From Allobaculum stercoricanis DSM 13633 (GTDB taxonomy: Bacteria; Bacillota_I; Bacilli_A; Erysipelotrichales; Erysipelotrichaceae): a DNA stretch of 64,000 bases. Location: positions 783,479 through 847,478 of the forward strand of contig NZ_KB913034.1 in NCBI RefSeq assembly GCF_000384195.1. Reading direction: 5' to 3'. Positions 37,459 through 47,160 of this stretch are shown here, in pieces (position 1 is the first letter of the stretch; every line of letters begins with the position of its first letter). The position numbers and the translations under genes are program-made. The notes below the pieces were generated by a model. That model had not been told where the DNA came from. It saw only the letters and a list, made by a program, of their open reading frames with translations, and did not search any database.

Positions 37459-38721
37459 ATGACAGTTAATTGGAGTGAAGAAACAAATTTAGATGTTTTA
37501 GAACATGAACTTGTAGGTGCGCCCATTATTCCTAGTGGTGTAGAAAAAAAGGATCCAAAAGATATTAAAGTGCTTTTGGGACTGAGTGGTGGTGTAGATA
37601 GTGCGATTGCTGCTTGGGTATTAAAAGAACAAGGATTTGATGTCACTTGTTGCTTTATGCGCAACTGGGACTCATTTGCCAATGGAGATGTTGCGGGCAA
37701 TCCAGATTTATTAAATGATGTTTGTCCTCAAGAACAAGACTATCACGATGCCCAAGCGGTTGCGGATAAATTAGGATTAACATTACTTCGCGTCGATTTT
37801 GTTCGTGAATATTGGGATGATGTTTTCTCGACTTTCCTTAAGGAATATGAAAGAGGACGTACACCAAACCCAGACATTTTATGTAATCAATTTATTAAAT
37901 TTGATGCATTCTTTAATTATGCAATGAAAAATGGTTTTGATGCGATTGCAACAGGACACTATTGCTCAATCCAAGTCGAAAATGACTTTACTTGGCTAGC
38001 AAGAGCAGCAGATTTAAATAAAGACCAAACTTACTTTTTAGCACAAGTCGCTAAAGAAGCATTAGCGAAAACAATGTTCCCATTAGGAACGCTGATTAAA
38101 CCACAAGTTCGTAAAATTGCGGCGATGTTAAATCTCGATAGCGTTATGACGAAAAAAGACTCCACAGGGATTTGTTTTATCGGTGAAAGAAATTTCCGTC
38201 AGTTTTTATCGAACTATCTTCCTGCTAAAGAAGGCGAAATTATCGATTTAGAAACAGGAACTGTTTTAGGTAAACACCAAGGGGTTCTATATTACACAAT
38301 TGGTCAACGCAAAGGTTTGCATATTGATCGTTTTGCTGGTCCTTGGTTTATTGCCGCTAAAGATGTTCAAACAAACCGCTTATATGCTGCTAAAGTCGAT
38401 AACAAGCAATGGCTTGATTCCGATCGATGCCGTGTTGAAAAGATTAACTGGATCGTCGATGAAGATTACAAGTTCCCTAAACATTGCACTGTTAAATTTA
38501 GATATCGTCAAAAAGATATTCCAATCGAACTGGAAGTAGATGGAAATTGCGCGAATGTGTATTACCCACAAAAAAGTTCCGCAGTGACTCCGGGTCAAGA
38601 AGCAGTGTTCTATGATGGTGATAAATGTCTCGGTGGTGGCGTAATCGAAGAAGTATATATTCAAGACGATAATGTCTTCGAAAAAATTAAAACAAAGGCG
38701 GATCAATCCTACCATGGCTGA
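37459..38721 (+). CDS. mnmA: tRNA-uridine 2-sulfurtransferase
   Basis: A 420-residue PP-loop ATPase that puts sulphur on uridine 34 of Lys, Glu and Gln tRNAs. The P-loop G-L-S-G-G-V-D-S-A is at about residue 39-47, the catalytic cysteine region N-P-D-I-L-C-N and the second cysteine in D-S-T-G-I-C-F-I-G are both present, as is A-T-G-H-Y. There is an N-terminal extension of about 35 residues before the first strand, whereas relatives usually begin close to it. The ATG follows TTGAGGAA and no closer in-frame ATG exists. The last codons overlap recD2 by eight bases. Confidence 0.92.
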   Translation: MTVNWSEETNLDVLEHELVGAPIIPSGVEKKDPKDIKVLLGLSGGVDSAIAAWVLKEQGFDVTCCFMRNWDSFANGDVAGNPDLLNDVCPQEQDYHDAQAVADKLGLTLLRVDFVREYWDDVFSTFLKEYERGRTPNPDILCNQFIKFDAFFNYAMKNGFDAIATGHYCSIQVENDFTWLARAADLNKDQTYFLAQVAKEALAKTMFPLGTLIKPQVRKIAAMLNLDSVMTKKDSTGICFIGERNFRQFLSNYLPAKEGEIIDLETGTVLGKHQGVLYYTIGQRKGLHIDRFAGPWFIAAKDVQTNRLYAAKVDNKQWLDSDRCRVEKINWIVDEDYKFPKHCTVKFRYRQKDIPIELEVDGNCANVYYPQKSSAVTPGQEAVFYDGDKCLGGGVIEEVYIQDDNVFEKIKTKADQSYHG

Positions 38722-40999
38722 TCGCATTGTTGTGGAAGGAAAGGTTGAACGCATTTTTTTCCAACGAGCGAATACGAATTTCTATATTGGCAGTTTAAGA
38801 AACGGATCCAATAAGAAGATCATTCGCTTTATTGGTAATGTGCCAAACTGTGAAATTGGCTTGTATTTTCAATTAGAAGGGGAAATGGCGGTTCACCCCG
38901 TTTATGGAGAACAACTCAAAGTCACACAAGCGACACAAACGACTCCACCATCGAATGAATCAGAAATTATTAAGTTTTTTTCCTCTAGTTTATTTGCAGG
39001 AGTGGGAAAGACGACAGCCCAAAAAATTTATAATGCATTAGGAGAAGATGCGATAGATTTAGTTATTGCCAATCCGGATATCTTAGTCGATACGTGTAAT
39101 TTGTCTGCCGAAATGGCTTCAAAAGTCGCCAATCCACTGCTGAACAATCCGAAAAGTATTCAAATTTCGCGATTGTTAAAGGCAGGTATTTCGCAAAAAG
39201 ATATTACTCGTCTACAAAACTTACCAGATCAAGTTTTGAAAAAGCTAAAAGACGATCCTTTTTATCCGTATTACTATTTGTCTGGCTTTGGTTATGAATC
39301 CGCAAAACGAATTGCCAATGTCTTTCATCTTGCCAAAGATGACCCTATGCGATTGAAAGCGGAAGTGTATGATCAAATTCAAAGAATTACATATCAATTT
39401 GGTTGTACGACAATTCCGATTGGTGTTCTTTGTCAAAATGCACAAATGGACATTGAGCAAGTGATGCCAGCAATTGAGCAACTCGAAGCGATGGGCTTAG
39501 TGATTCGAAGTGGGCAATATGTTTATTTAATCGAACAATATAATGCCGAACAAGTCGTTGCTCATGCGCTATACCAACATACTTTCGAAGTAAATCAACC
39601 GGATTTAGACGTTTTGTACGAAACGATTGCCCAAGTAGAGCAGAAAAATAATATTACGTATGATGACACGCAAAAAAAAGCGATCGAACAGTTTTTCAGC
39701 CACTCGATGATGATTTTAAATGGGGGCCCGGGAACCGGGAAAAGTACGCTATTAAAAGGAATCCTCGATACCCTAAAAATACTAGAACCTTCTTCTACTG
39801 TTGTCTTATGCGCCCCAACCGGACGTGCAGCTAAACGAATGAAGGAACTGACCAATCGAAAAGCTCAAACGATTCATTCATTATTAAAATGGGATTTTGA
39901 AACCAATATGTTTGGTGTGAATGAATCCGATCCGCTTAAAGCGGATTATGTCATCGTCGATGAGTTTTCGATGGTGGATTCACGTTTATTTGCGAGCTTG
40001 TTAAGAGGGATAGAGGAGCATTGCCAAATCTTATTGATTGGAGATGAAGAACAATTGGAAAGTGTTGGACCGGGAAATGTTCTCAATGATTTGATTGCTT
40101 CCAATAAAGTTCCAGTCGTGCATTTAAAAAAGCTCTATCGTCAAAAAGAAGGCAGTGGGATTTCGATTTTAGCGGATCAAATTCGTAACTTTAAAGAAAT
40201 TGAGTTTATTGATCCTGTGACGATGCTCGAACGGAATGAAAGCTCAACGCTCTCTTTAATTGAAAATCTTGTCTTACAACAAGAACACCCTGAGGATGTG
40301 CAAATTCTTGCACCGAAATACGATGGGGACAGTGGGATTTATGCGATTAATGCGATGATGCAAACGATTGTCAATCCATTCCATCCATTAAAAGAACAAT
40401 TAACAACCCATATTGTGACGGAGAATGGACGCAAAGAAGTTTATTTTAGAAAAGATGACAAAATTCTTTTGAAGAAAAATCATCCGGAAATCAATGCCTT
40501 TAATGGCGATATCGGTACGATTTCGCAAGTCGATCCGGTGACTAATACGTTATGGTGTCAATTTAGTGATACGACACTCGAGGTAGAAAAGACGAATTTG
40601 TTGGATACAATTAGTCATGCTTGGTGTATTTCGATCCATAAAGCACAAGGCTCTGAGTATCAAGACGTTTGTGTTGTTGCTGATCATAATGGGGCAGGCA
40701 TGTTAAAGAAACGTCTTTTGTATACCGCTATATCACGGGCGAAAAAGAATTTGACAATTGTTGGCAGCGAACAGCTTTTTCGTCAAGGGGTCAAACGCAT
40801 CGACACAAATCGACGAATTACCACACTTCAACAACGCCTCGATCAAGTTTGGCAAAGTGCAACAAGACAAGATCTTGCTACATTGATTCGACAGCTGCCA
40901 GTACGCTCACATGGCATGTTTGAAAATCCAATGTTGTTTTCAGATCCATTAGCAGATGTCGAAATATTCGATACAAGTGAAGTGTTGAGTTTTGAATAA
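38714..40999 (+). CDS. recD2: ATP-dependent DNA helicase RecD2
   Basis: A 761-residue superfamily 1B helicase that unwinds DNA 5' to 3'. An OB-like N-terminal part and helix-hairpin-helix-like region (about 85-200) come first, then Walker A G-G-P-G-T-G-K-S, the D-E-F-S-M-V-D motif II and a final S-I-H-K-A-Q-G-S-E-Y motif. The long N-terminal extension marks RecD2 rather than RecD of RecBCD. Its start is inside mnmA, so the two are translated together. Confidence 0.92.
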   Translation: MADRIVVEGKVERIFFQRANTNFYIGSLRNGSNKKIIRFIGNVPNCEIGLYFQLEGEMAVHPVYGEQLKVTQATQTTPPSNESEIIKFFSSSLFAGVGKTTAQKIYNALGEDAIDLVIANPDILVDTCNLSAEMASKVANPLLNNPKSIQISRLLKAGISQKDITRLQNLPDQVLKKLKDDPFYPYYYLSGFGYESAKRIANVFHLAKDDPMRLKAEVYDQIQRITYQFGCTTIPIGVLCQNAQMDIEQVMPAIEQLEAMGLVIRSGQYVYLIEQYNAEQVVAHALYQHTFEVNQPDLDVLYETIAQVEQKNNITYDDTQKKAIEQFFSHSMMILNGGPGTGKSTLLKGILDTLKILEPSSTVVLCAPTGRAAKRMKELTNRKAQTIHSLLKWDFETNMFGVNESDPLKADYVIVDEFSMVDSRLFASLLRGIEEHCQILLIGDEEQLESVGPGNVLNDLIASNKVPVVHLKKLYRQKEGSGISILADQIRNFKEIEFIDPVTMLERNESSTLSLIENLVLQQEHPEDVQILAPKYDGDSGIYAINAMMQTIVNPFHPLKEQLTTHIVTENGRKEVYFRKDDKILLKKNHPEINAFNGDIGTISQVDPVTNTLWCQFSDTTLEVEKTNLLDTISHAWCISIHKAQGSEYQDVCVVADHNGAGMLKKRLLYTAISRAKKNLTIVGSEQLFRQGVKRIDTNRRITTLQQRLDQVWQSATRQDLATLIRQLPVRSHGMFENPMLFSDPLADVEIFDTSEVLSFE

Positions 41000-41061
41000 G
41001 CTGGATTTTGAAGAATTTTGTTCAAAACATTTCATTTTGTTCAAGCTGATGAACAAATGAT

Positions 41062-41090
41062 TTGCTTGAACTAGACCTTCAGTCTATAAT
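41062..41090 (+). promoter_or_regulatory. Promoter of the alaS T-box transcript
   Basis: TTGCTT and a perfect TATAAT with a 17-base spacer, directly before the leader RNA. Confidence 0.8.
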
Positions 41091-41097
41091 GCGATAT

Positions 41098-41306
41098 GCA
41101 GTGAAGAAAGGGACGAGTACACAGACCTTTTCCAGTTTAGAGAGCAACAGTTGGTGAAAAGTTGCCTGGAAACCTGTCGAAGCTACCCTGGAGTTGCCGC
41201 TTCCAGCGATAACGGAGTAATTAAGGGTGTTTATGTATTTGTATATAAACAAACCGGGATGGTATCGCGTGTCAACGTTCCTGGAAACAGGGGCGTTTTT
41301 TTATAT
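41098..41306 (+). ncRNA. T-box riboswitch (alanine) of alaS
   Basis: The leader has the usual T-box parts: AGAGAG with the GGTGAAA region of stem I, a specifier loop G-A-A-GCT-A-C-C with the alanine codon GCT at 41182-41184, the T-box proper GGGATGGTATCGCG, and a terminator in which AACGTTCCTG pairs with CAGGGGCGTT before a run of T. Uncharged tRNA-Ala binds the specifier and T-box and prevents the terminator from forming, which turns on alaS. The alanine specifier agrees with the gene it controls. Confidence 0.92.
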
Positions 41307-41389
41307 TCATTTCAATGGGAATAGCGATCGCCACAAATGAAAATCAAAGTTTGCCTGGCAAACTTTGGATCAATAAAAAGGAGAAAACG

Positions 41390-44020
41390 ATGAAACAACT
41401 GACAGGGAATCAGGTTCGTCAAATGTTCTTAGATTACTTTGAATCAAAAGGCCACATGATTGAACCAGGAGCAAGTTTAGTACCTCATAACGACCCAACT
41501 TTGTTATGGATTAATGCGGGAGTTGCTGCCCTTAAAAAATATTTTGACGGTAGTGAAAAACCAAAGAAAAACCGCATTGCTAACGCCCAAAAATCAATTC
41601 GTACAAACGATATTGAAAACGTTGGGAAAACAGCACGTCACCACACATTCTTTGAAATGTTAGGGAACTTCTCTATTGGTGATTATTTCAAAGCTGAAGC
41701 TATTCCATTTGCATGGGAATTTTTAACAAGCCCAGAATGGATTGGCTTTGATCCAGAAAAACTTTACATCACTGTGTATACAGATGATGATGAAGCTTAC
41801 CGCATTTGGACAGAAGTATGTCATGTTGACCCAAGTCACATCTTAAAAACAAAAGAAAACTTCTGGGAAATCGGTAAAGGACCAGGGGGTCCAGACACAG
41901 AAATTCACTATGACCGTGGAGAAAAATATGATCCAGAAGGTCTTGGTGAAAAATTATTCTTTGAAGAAATGGAAAACGATCGTTACATCGAAGTATGGAA
42001 CGTTGTATTTAGCCAATATGATTGCGATCCAACAATTGATCGTAAAGACTACAAAGAATTACCACAGAAAAATATCGATACCGGAATGGGCTTAGAACGT
42101 TTAGTTGCTTTAATCCAAGATGGTGAAACAAACTTCGATACAGACTTATTCTTACCAATCATTCACGAAACAGAAAAATTAGCGCATGTAAAATATGAAG
42201 GCGACAACAGAATGGCTTTCCGCGTTATCGCTGACCATATTCGTACATTAGTATTTGCTCTTTCTGATGGAGCAAACTTCTCAAACTCCGGACGTGGTTA
42301 TGTTTTAAGACGTGTACTACGTCGTGCTGTTCGTTTTGGATTGAAACTCGGCTTAGACGAACCATTCCTCTACAAATTAGTGGATGTTGTCTCTGAAAAC
42401 ATGAAAGATTTCTATCCATACTTAATGGATACAATCGAAGAAAATAAAAAGACTATTCGTCAAGAAGAACAATTGTTCAAGAAAACATTGAAAAATGGTC
42501 AAGCTTTATTAGATGAAGAAATTGCTAAAGCAACAAATGGCAAATTATCTGGTGAAGTTACATTCAAACTGTATGACACTTATGGCTTCCCATTTGAAAT
42601 GACGCAAGAAATTGCACAAGAAAATGGCTTAGAAGCAGATCGTGAAGATTTTGATGTGCAAATGCAAGCACAAAAAGAACGTGCTCGTGCAGCAAGAAGC
42701 AAAGAAGATTCTTTCGCAACTCAAAACGAAGAACTCATGAACTTTGCTGAGCATTGCGAATTCACTGGCTACGATCATTTAGAAGACGAAGGCCATGTGA
42801 TTGCTTTATTCAACAAAGAAGGAAAAATGGTTGATGAATTAGATGGTGAAGGTCAAATTATTTGTGATGTTACTCCATTCTATGTTCAATCTGGTGGTCA
42901 AGTTGCTGATACAGGTGTGATCATTGGCAATCATTTCAAAGCGAATGTTTTAGACGGTATTAAAACAAGAAATAAACAACACTTACTTCAAATTGAAGTA
43001 GAAGAAGGCATTTTACATAAAGGTGATTTAGTTCGCCAAATCGTGGATGCAAAACATCGTTTAGACACAACTGCAAACCACTCAGCAACACACTTATTAC
43101 AATCAGCCCTCAAAGCTGTATTAGGGGATTCTATTCACCAAGCAGGAAGCTTTGTAGGACCAGATTACTTACGTTTTGACTTCAATTACCGCGAAAAATT
43201 AACTGAAGAGCAATTAGCAGACATTGAACAACGTGTAAACGTAATGATCAATGATGGCCATGTTGTTACTCGTGAAGTAATGAAAATCGAAGAAGCGAAA
43301 AAAACAGGCGCAACTGCATTATTCGATGAAAAATACGGTGATGAAGTTCGCGTAGTGACTATGGGTGATGTATCTTGTGAATTCTGTGCAGGTTGCCACG
43401 TGGATAACACAAGAGAAATCGGTCTGTTAAAAATCGTAGGTGAAGAATCAATCGGAAGTGATACACGTCGTATTACAGCAAAAACGAAAAAAGCAGCTTA
43501 CGATGACTTTGCAGCTCAACAAAGAATGCTTGAACACATCGCAAGAACAGCAAAATCTAAAGGAATTAAAAACCTCGATACAAAAATCGATGCTACTTTT
43601 GATCAAATGAAAGACATGCAAAAAGAAATTGCAGATCTGAAAAATCAATTGTTTGCGTTCAAATCTAAAGAATGGGCACGTGATGCTAAAGAGATCAACG
43701 GATTCCATGCATTAGTTCGTGAAGTTCCTGCAATGGATGGTAAAGCACTCAAAGAAATCGTTTCAACACTTAAAGGACAAGACGACCAAATGGTAATCTT
43801 ATTAATCTCCAACAATGATGGTCGTTTAACACTCGTTGCTGGTGCAGGTAAAGAAGCGGTTAAACGTGGTGTTCATGCCGGAAACTTAGTTAAAGCTGCG
43901 GCATTGACAACAGAAGGTAAAGGCGGCGGAAAACCAGATCTTGCACAAGCTGGTGGTTCTAACGCTGCTAAGATCAATGAAGCCCTCAACCAGGCATTAC
44001 AAACAATTGAAACTCTTTAA
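41390..44020 (+). CDS. alaS: Alanine--tRNA ligase
   Basis: An 876-residue class II synthetase that charges tRNA-Ala. The N-terminal catalytic core (L-L-W-I-N-A-G-V; K-S-I-R-T-N-D-I-E-N-V-G; H-T-F-F-E-M-L-G-N-F-S-I-G-D-Y) is followed by the tRNA-recognition region, the editing domain with N-H-S-A-T-H-L-L and C-A-G-C-H, and a C-terminal coiled coil with a glycine-rich C-Ala domain (G-K-G-G-G-K-P-D). The ATG at 41390 follows AAGGAG. An in-frame ATG at 41315 lies too close to the T-box terminator. Controlled by the T-box upstream. Confidence 0.95.
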   Translation: MKQLTGNQVRQMFLDYFESKGHMIEPGASLVPHNDPTLLWINAGVAALKKYFDGSEKPKKNRIANAQKSIRTNDIENVGKTARHHTFFEMLGNFSIGDYFKAEAIPFAWEFLTSPEWIGFDPEKLYITVYTDDDEAYRIWTEVCHVDPSHILKTKENFWEIGKGPGGPDTEIHYDRGEKYDPEGLGEKLFFEEMENDRYIEVWNVVFSQYDCDPTIDRKDYKELPQKNIDTGMGLERLVALIQDGETNFDTDLFLPIIHETEKLAHVKYEGDNRMAFRVIADHIRTLVFALSDGANFSNSGRGYVLRRVLRRAVRFGLKLGLDEPFLYKLVDVVSENMKDFYPYLMDTIEENKKTIRQEEQLFKKTLKNGQALLDEEIAKATNGKLSGEVTFKLYDTYGFPFEMTQEIAQENGLEADREDFDVQMQAQKERARAARSKEDSFATQNEELMNFAEHCEFTGYDHLEDEGHVIALFNKEGKMVDELDGEGQIICDVTPFYVQSGGQVADTGVIIGNHFKANVLDGIKTRNKQHLLQIEVEEGILHKGDLVRQIVDAKHRLDTTANHSATHLLQSALKAVLGDSIHQAGSFVGPDYLRFDFNYREKLTEEQLADIEQRVNVMINDGHVVTREVMKIEEAKKTGATALFDEKYGDEVRVVTMGDVSCEFCAGCHVDNTREIGLLKIVGEESIGSDTRRITAKTKKAAYDDFAAQQRMLEHIARTAKSKGIKNLDTKIDATFDQMKDMQKEIADLKNQLFAFKSKEWARDAKEINGFHALVREVPAMDGKALKEIVSTLKGQDDQMVILLISNNDGRLTLVAGAGKEAVKRGVHAGNLVKAAALTTEGKGGGKPDLAQAGGSNAAKINEALNQALQTIETL

Positions 44021-44038
44021 TTCATTTCAATTAAAACG

Positions 44039-44077
44039 GAGTTGTATTCGTCATTAGACAAGTACAACTCTTTTTTT
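44039..44077 (+). terminator. alaS terminator
   Basis: GAGTTGTA (44039-44046) pairs with TACAACTC (44063-44070), followed by seven T residues. Confidence 0.9.
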
Positions 44078-44158
44078 AGCTATAAAGAATGCTTCGTTTT
44101 TTGTGGTTAAGCAATGAACGTAAGCGTCAAATGAATGACGTGTGTTATTAGAATAAAA

Positions 44159-44198
44159 GGCGCTGTATTCTGTTTGTAGCTAAACAGAATACAGCGCC
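44159..44198 (-). terminator. Terminator inside the IS66 element
   Basis: GGCGCTGTATTCTGTTT (44159-44175) pairs perfectly with its complement (44182-44198) around a six-base loop. In the minus direction TTTTATT follows. It ends the tnpC transcript and overlaps its stop codon region. Confidence 0.85.
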
Positions 44199-45980
44199 TT
44201 AATTATTTGACTGAAAATATAAGTTTTCAGGAAGATTTTTAGAATATGGAACTAACTCTTCCACTACTTTCTGTGGAATTTGCTCTTCTTTGTAATACTT
44301 CAATGTATTCAAAACGTGTTCTAGGTACATGAATGGGTTTAATCCATTCATTTTAGCTGATTCTAGCAGTGTCATATACCCAGCAGCCGATTCTGCTCCG
44401 CTGACACTGTTCGAGAACAAGAAATTCTTTCTTGCGATCACGAAACTCTTTATTTTTCTTTCGGCTAAATTATTATCGATCGGATAAATGCCATTTTCTA
44501 TGTATCTCGCTAATTCTTCTTTACGCTCCAAGAAGTATGTTGCAGCTTTATGGGCTTTCGTTTTCTCTTCGAATCCTTCTGCTACAATTTCAACTTCTTG
44601 CACTAACTTTTCAAAACGAGGATTGCTTAGCTTTTTTCTAGCTTGTGTTCTCTGTTCAGTTGAACAATCGGAAAAGTTATTCTCGATTTGATACAGTTCT
44701 GCGATTTGTTTTAAAATGGCAACTAAACGATTTAAAGACTCATGTTCTTGAAGGAAGGCTTGAGCTTTTTCCGGAATATCATCGGAATTTTTATACGCAT
44801 TCAAAATCTTTTTCAATTGGGCATAATCATCCCTACAGTTAACGGCATCATAAAAGTACCGTCTTGCATGTGCCAAACAAGATAGTTTTGTGCATCCTGG
44901 ATAGGATCTGTAGCCTTGCAGTCCATCTGTCATGAGTGCGCCGGTAAAATCTGTCCCAAGCATACTTATGATAAATTCTTTTTTTCGACTTTCATTGAAC
45001 TGGTAAAGAACCATTTGTTGTTGTGCATATTCTCCACTAACTCCACAGATCATATAGGAAGTCGATCGGTCTTTTAAGGCAAGACACTGTAGCGGTGTTT
45101 CATCCATATGGATAACATTTTGCTTCACTAGATCCTGATTGATCTGTTCGCAGATGGGGATTAGATATTGTTCATAGCACGTCTGTAAAATATTACTCAT
45201 TGTCTGTCTAGACAGATCTACTCCCAAAGCAGAGGCGTCCTTTTCAAGGCGGTATAACGGTGTGCCCATCATGAATTTTTCATAAGCGAGTCCGGCAACA
45301 AGAGAAGTTGTGGCAATGCTCTTGTCAATGAGATCTGGTTCTTTCGGTTGAGCTTTGACGATCATCGATTTTCCGTTTTCATCTGTACATCCTGCCGGAC
45401 AAACCTTTTTTTCCAGTTTGATTTTTCTGATTAGGTATTGAGCTGGTTGGTATTCAATAACGGTTTTTTCCGAATAATCTAAATGGGACATCTTTCTGCC
45501 ACAGAATGGGCAGAGAGTGTTTTCATCGAGTTGAATAACATCGATGATATCGGGTTCGTGGTTTCTGCAGTCTTTTCTTGGTTTGTTTTTCTTAACGGCA
45601 TCTAGCTTTTTCAGATCGTTTAATTGGTTGTCCAACTTTTTTCGATGATTTTGGACTTTAGCTAAAACTTCGCGATACTGTTCTTCAGTAATCTCACAGG
45701 CTTCACGTTTTTCGTTCAAGAATTCGATTGTGTCTTTTTCCAAATCAGTTGGTTCTAAGGTATCTAAGTCAAAGAGTCTGAGTTGAATGTTTTCAGTTTT
45801 TGCGGCAAAAAGAGCGTTTTGGAGATAATTATTGAGCTCTTTTCTGCCTTGAGATTCGCAGACTGTATCAATAAGTAAATTCACGACATCGTTTTTGTCC
45901 ATGTCTTTTGTTTGTTCACGAATCTGAGTCGCTATGTTAGTTCGGATTTTTTGTTTAATTTCAGGATCTATTCTTACCAT
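44199..45980 (-). CDS. tnpC: IS66-family transposase TnpC
   Basis: A 593-residue DDE transposase. The N-terminal part is a coiled-coil region (E-Q-Y-R-E-V-L-A-K-V-Q-N-H-R-K-K-L). A zinc-binding segment C-P-F-C-G-R-K-M lies at about residues 157-164, the first catalytic aspartate is in I-H-M-D-E-T-P-L-Q, the second in M-T-D-G-L-Q-G-Y and the glutamate lies in the N-N-L-A-E-R-K-I-K block near the end. The frame is complete. It is the third gene of the usual IS66 trio. Confidence 0.92.
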   Translation of the reverse strand: MVRIDPEIKQKIRTNIATQIREQTKDMDKNDVVNLLIDTVCESQGRKELNNYLQNALFAAKTENIQLRLFDLDTLEPTDLEKDTIEFLNEKREACEITEEQYREVLAKVQNHRKKLDNQLNDLKKLDAVKKNKPRKDCRNHEPDIIDVIQLDENTLCPFCGRKMSHLDYSEKTVIEYQPAQYLIRKIKLEKKVCPAGCTDENGKSMIVKAQPKEPDLIDKSIATTSLVAGLAYEKFMMGTPLYRLEKDASALGVDLSRQTMSNILQTCYEQYLIPICEQINQDLVKQNVIHMDETPLQCLALKDRSTSYMICGVSGEYAQQQMVLYQFNESRKKEFIISMLGTDFTGALMTDGLQGYRSYPGCTKLSCLAHARRYFYDAVNCRDDYAQLKKILNAYKNSDDIPEKAQAFLQEHESLNRLVAILKQIAELYQIENNFSDCSTEQRTQARKKLSNPRFEKLVQEVEIVAEGFEEKTKAHKAATYFLERKEELARYIENGIYPIDNNLAERKIKSFVIARKNFLFSNSVSGAESAAGYMTLLESAKMNGLNPFMYLEHVLNTLKYYKEEQIPQKVVEELVPYSKNLPENLYFQSNN

Positions 45981-46112
45981 AACTGTATTATATCTTATTT
46001 ATGCATAATATAAAACTTAATAAGATATTATATTAAATTTAAGTGTGTTAAATATGTGTTTTTTCATATGTATATAGTTCTTGTCAAAAACCCAGCAGAG
46101 TGGCCTGCTGGG

Positions 46113-46493
46113 TTAAATGTATTTTGGTTTTTGAGGTAAAAATTGAGGGTCTGGCACAATTGTCATTCCGGATAGTAGAGCTTGTAACTGTGATGAGCTG
46201 ATTGTTTGATATTGATTTATTTCAGTAAAAGGCCATTTTAAATGAGATCTAGCTAGACGTTTATAGACCAACCAGTAACCATTGCCATCATGGAGGATTC
46301 CTTTCATTTTATCTTTGGTTCGGTTAGTAAAAAGATACAAAGAACCATCCGTTGGATCTAGGTGATAAATTCCCTGAATGATAGAAGCATAACCATCAAT
46401 CCCTTTACGAAGATCGGCTGGGTTATTCACTAGAATAATGTTTTTGACTTTGGAGAAATCTATTCCAAGATCTAAATAGCCGAAATCATTCAT
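46113..46493 (-). CDS. tnpB: IS66-family accessory protein TnpB
   Basis: A 126-residue IS66 Orf2-like protein with the family hallmarks P-A-D-L-R-K-G-I-D-G, the L-Y-L-F-T-N-R-T-K-D-K-M-K block and the G-N-G-Y-W-L-V-Y-K-R-L. It is needed for IS66 transposition. It precedes tnpC on the same strand by 132 bases. It should not be confused with the RNA-guided TnpB of IS200/IS605 elements. Confidence 0.92.
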   Translation of the reverse strand: MNDFGYLDLGIDFSKVKNIILVNNPADLRKGIDGYASIIQGIYHLDPTDGSLYLFTNRTKDKMKGILHDGNGYWLVYKRLARSHLKWPFTEINQYQTISSSQLQALLSGMTIVPDPQFLPQKPKYI

Positions 46494-46575
46494 AATAAAA
46501 AGCCCCCTGAGATAACTGATCGAATTATCTCAAAAGGCTATTCATCTTAATACCCGTCATTCATTTGACGCTTAC

Positions 46576-46902
46576 CAATGAACGAAGAAGTGTTTCAGCA
46601 AGAGATTTTGGGTTGATGGTGCTATAATAATTGCAATCAAAATAAACGTGATATCCATTAAACATCGCGTTTATCCATGATAATCGATGGTCGATGATCC
46701 AATAAATGCCCATCTTTTTGACAATTGGATGCAAAAAGATCATTCGTCATTTATGACGTTAGACCAAAAAAAGGCCATAAATCGAATGAAAGTGGCACTA
46801 AATTCCTAATGAAAGTGCTTTATCTACATGATTTAGACAACTTCATTCACTTTTAAGCTAAAATAATAAGGCATATTGTTTATGTTTTAAGGAGGGTGCA
46901 AC
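46576..46902. other. Region between IS66 and ireB
   Basis: About 325 bases. On the minus strand a frame from an ATG at 46743 runs into the IS66 insertion point and, if the element and one duplication are removed, continues for about a dozen codons to a stop near 44088. It has no ribosome site. The rest must hold the ireB promoter, which I could not identify with confidence. Confidence 0.4.
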
Positions 46903-47154
46903 ATGGCTCAAATTACAGAAACAGTAATGTTTACAACGGAAAAAATTCGTCGTGAGAACATTAAAAAAATTCTTCGTGAAGTATCTGATGCGCTTGAGGA
47001 AAGAGGATATAACACTGAAAACCAGATCGCTGGATATTTAATCAGTGCTGATCCAGCCTATATCTCCTCCTACAAAGATGCTCGCAATACAATTCAAAAA
47101 ATTGAACGCTACGAAATTATTGAAGAGCTTGTTCGAGCATATCTGGAGAAATAA
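46903..47154 (+). CDS. ireB: IreB family regulatory phosphoprotein
   Basis: An 83-residue protein of the UPF0297/IreB family, recognised from M-F-x-x-x-K-I-R-R-E-N-I-K-K-I-L-R and N-Q-I-A-G-Y-L-I-S-A-D-P-A-Y-I-S-S. In Enterococcus, IreB is phosphorylated by the IreK kinase and lowers cephalosporin resistance. It stands just before ruvX, the arrangement usual in Firmicutes. The ribosome site AAGGAGG is excellent. Confidence 0.92.
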   Translation: MAQITETVMFTTEKIRRENIKKILREVSDALEERGYNTENQIAGYLISADPAYISSYKDARNTIQKIERYEIIEELVRAYLEK

Positions 47155-47160
47155 TCGAGA

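Larger units (their letters stand above)
44120..46575 (-). mobile_element. Intact IS66-family insertion sequence
   Basis: The two ends are perfect 21-base inverted repeats starting GTAAGCGTCAAATG (44120-44140 and 46555-46575). Both are flanked outside by the same eight bases, CAATGAAC (44112-44119 and 46576-46583), the target duplication length expected of IS66. The 2,456-base element holds tnpB and tnpC but no room for tnpA before tnpB. The perfect repeats and duplication show a recent insertion. It lies between alaS and ireB. Confidence 0.95.

Noticed and set aside
46113..46493. RNA-guided TnpB nuclease
   Set aside because: The protein is the short IS66 accessory TnpB, which only shares the name.
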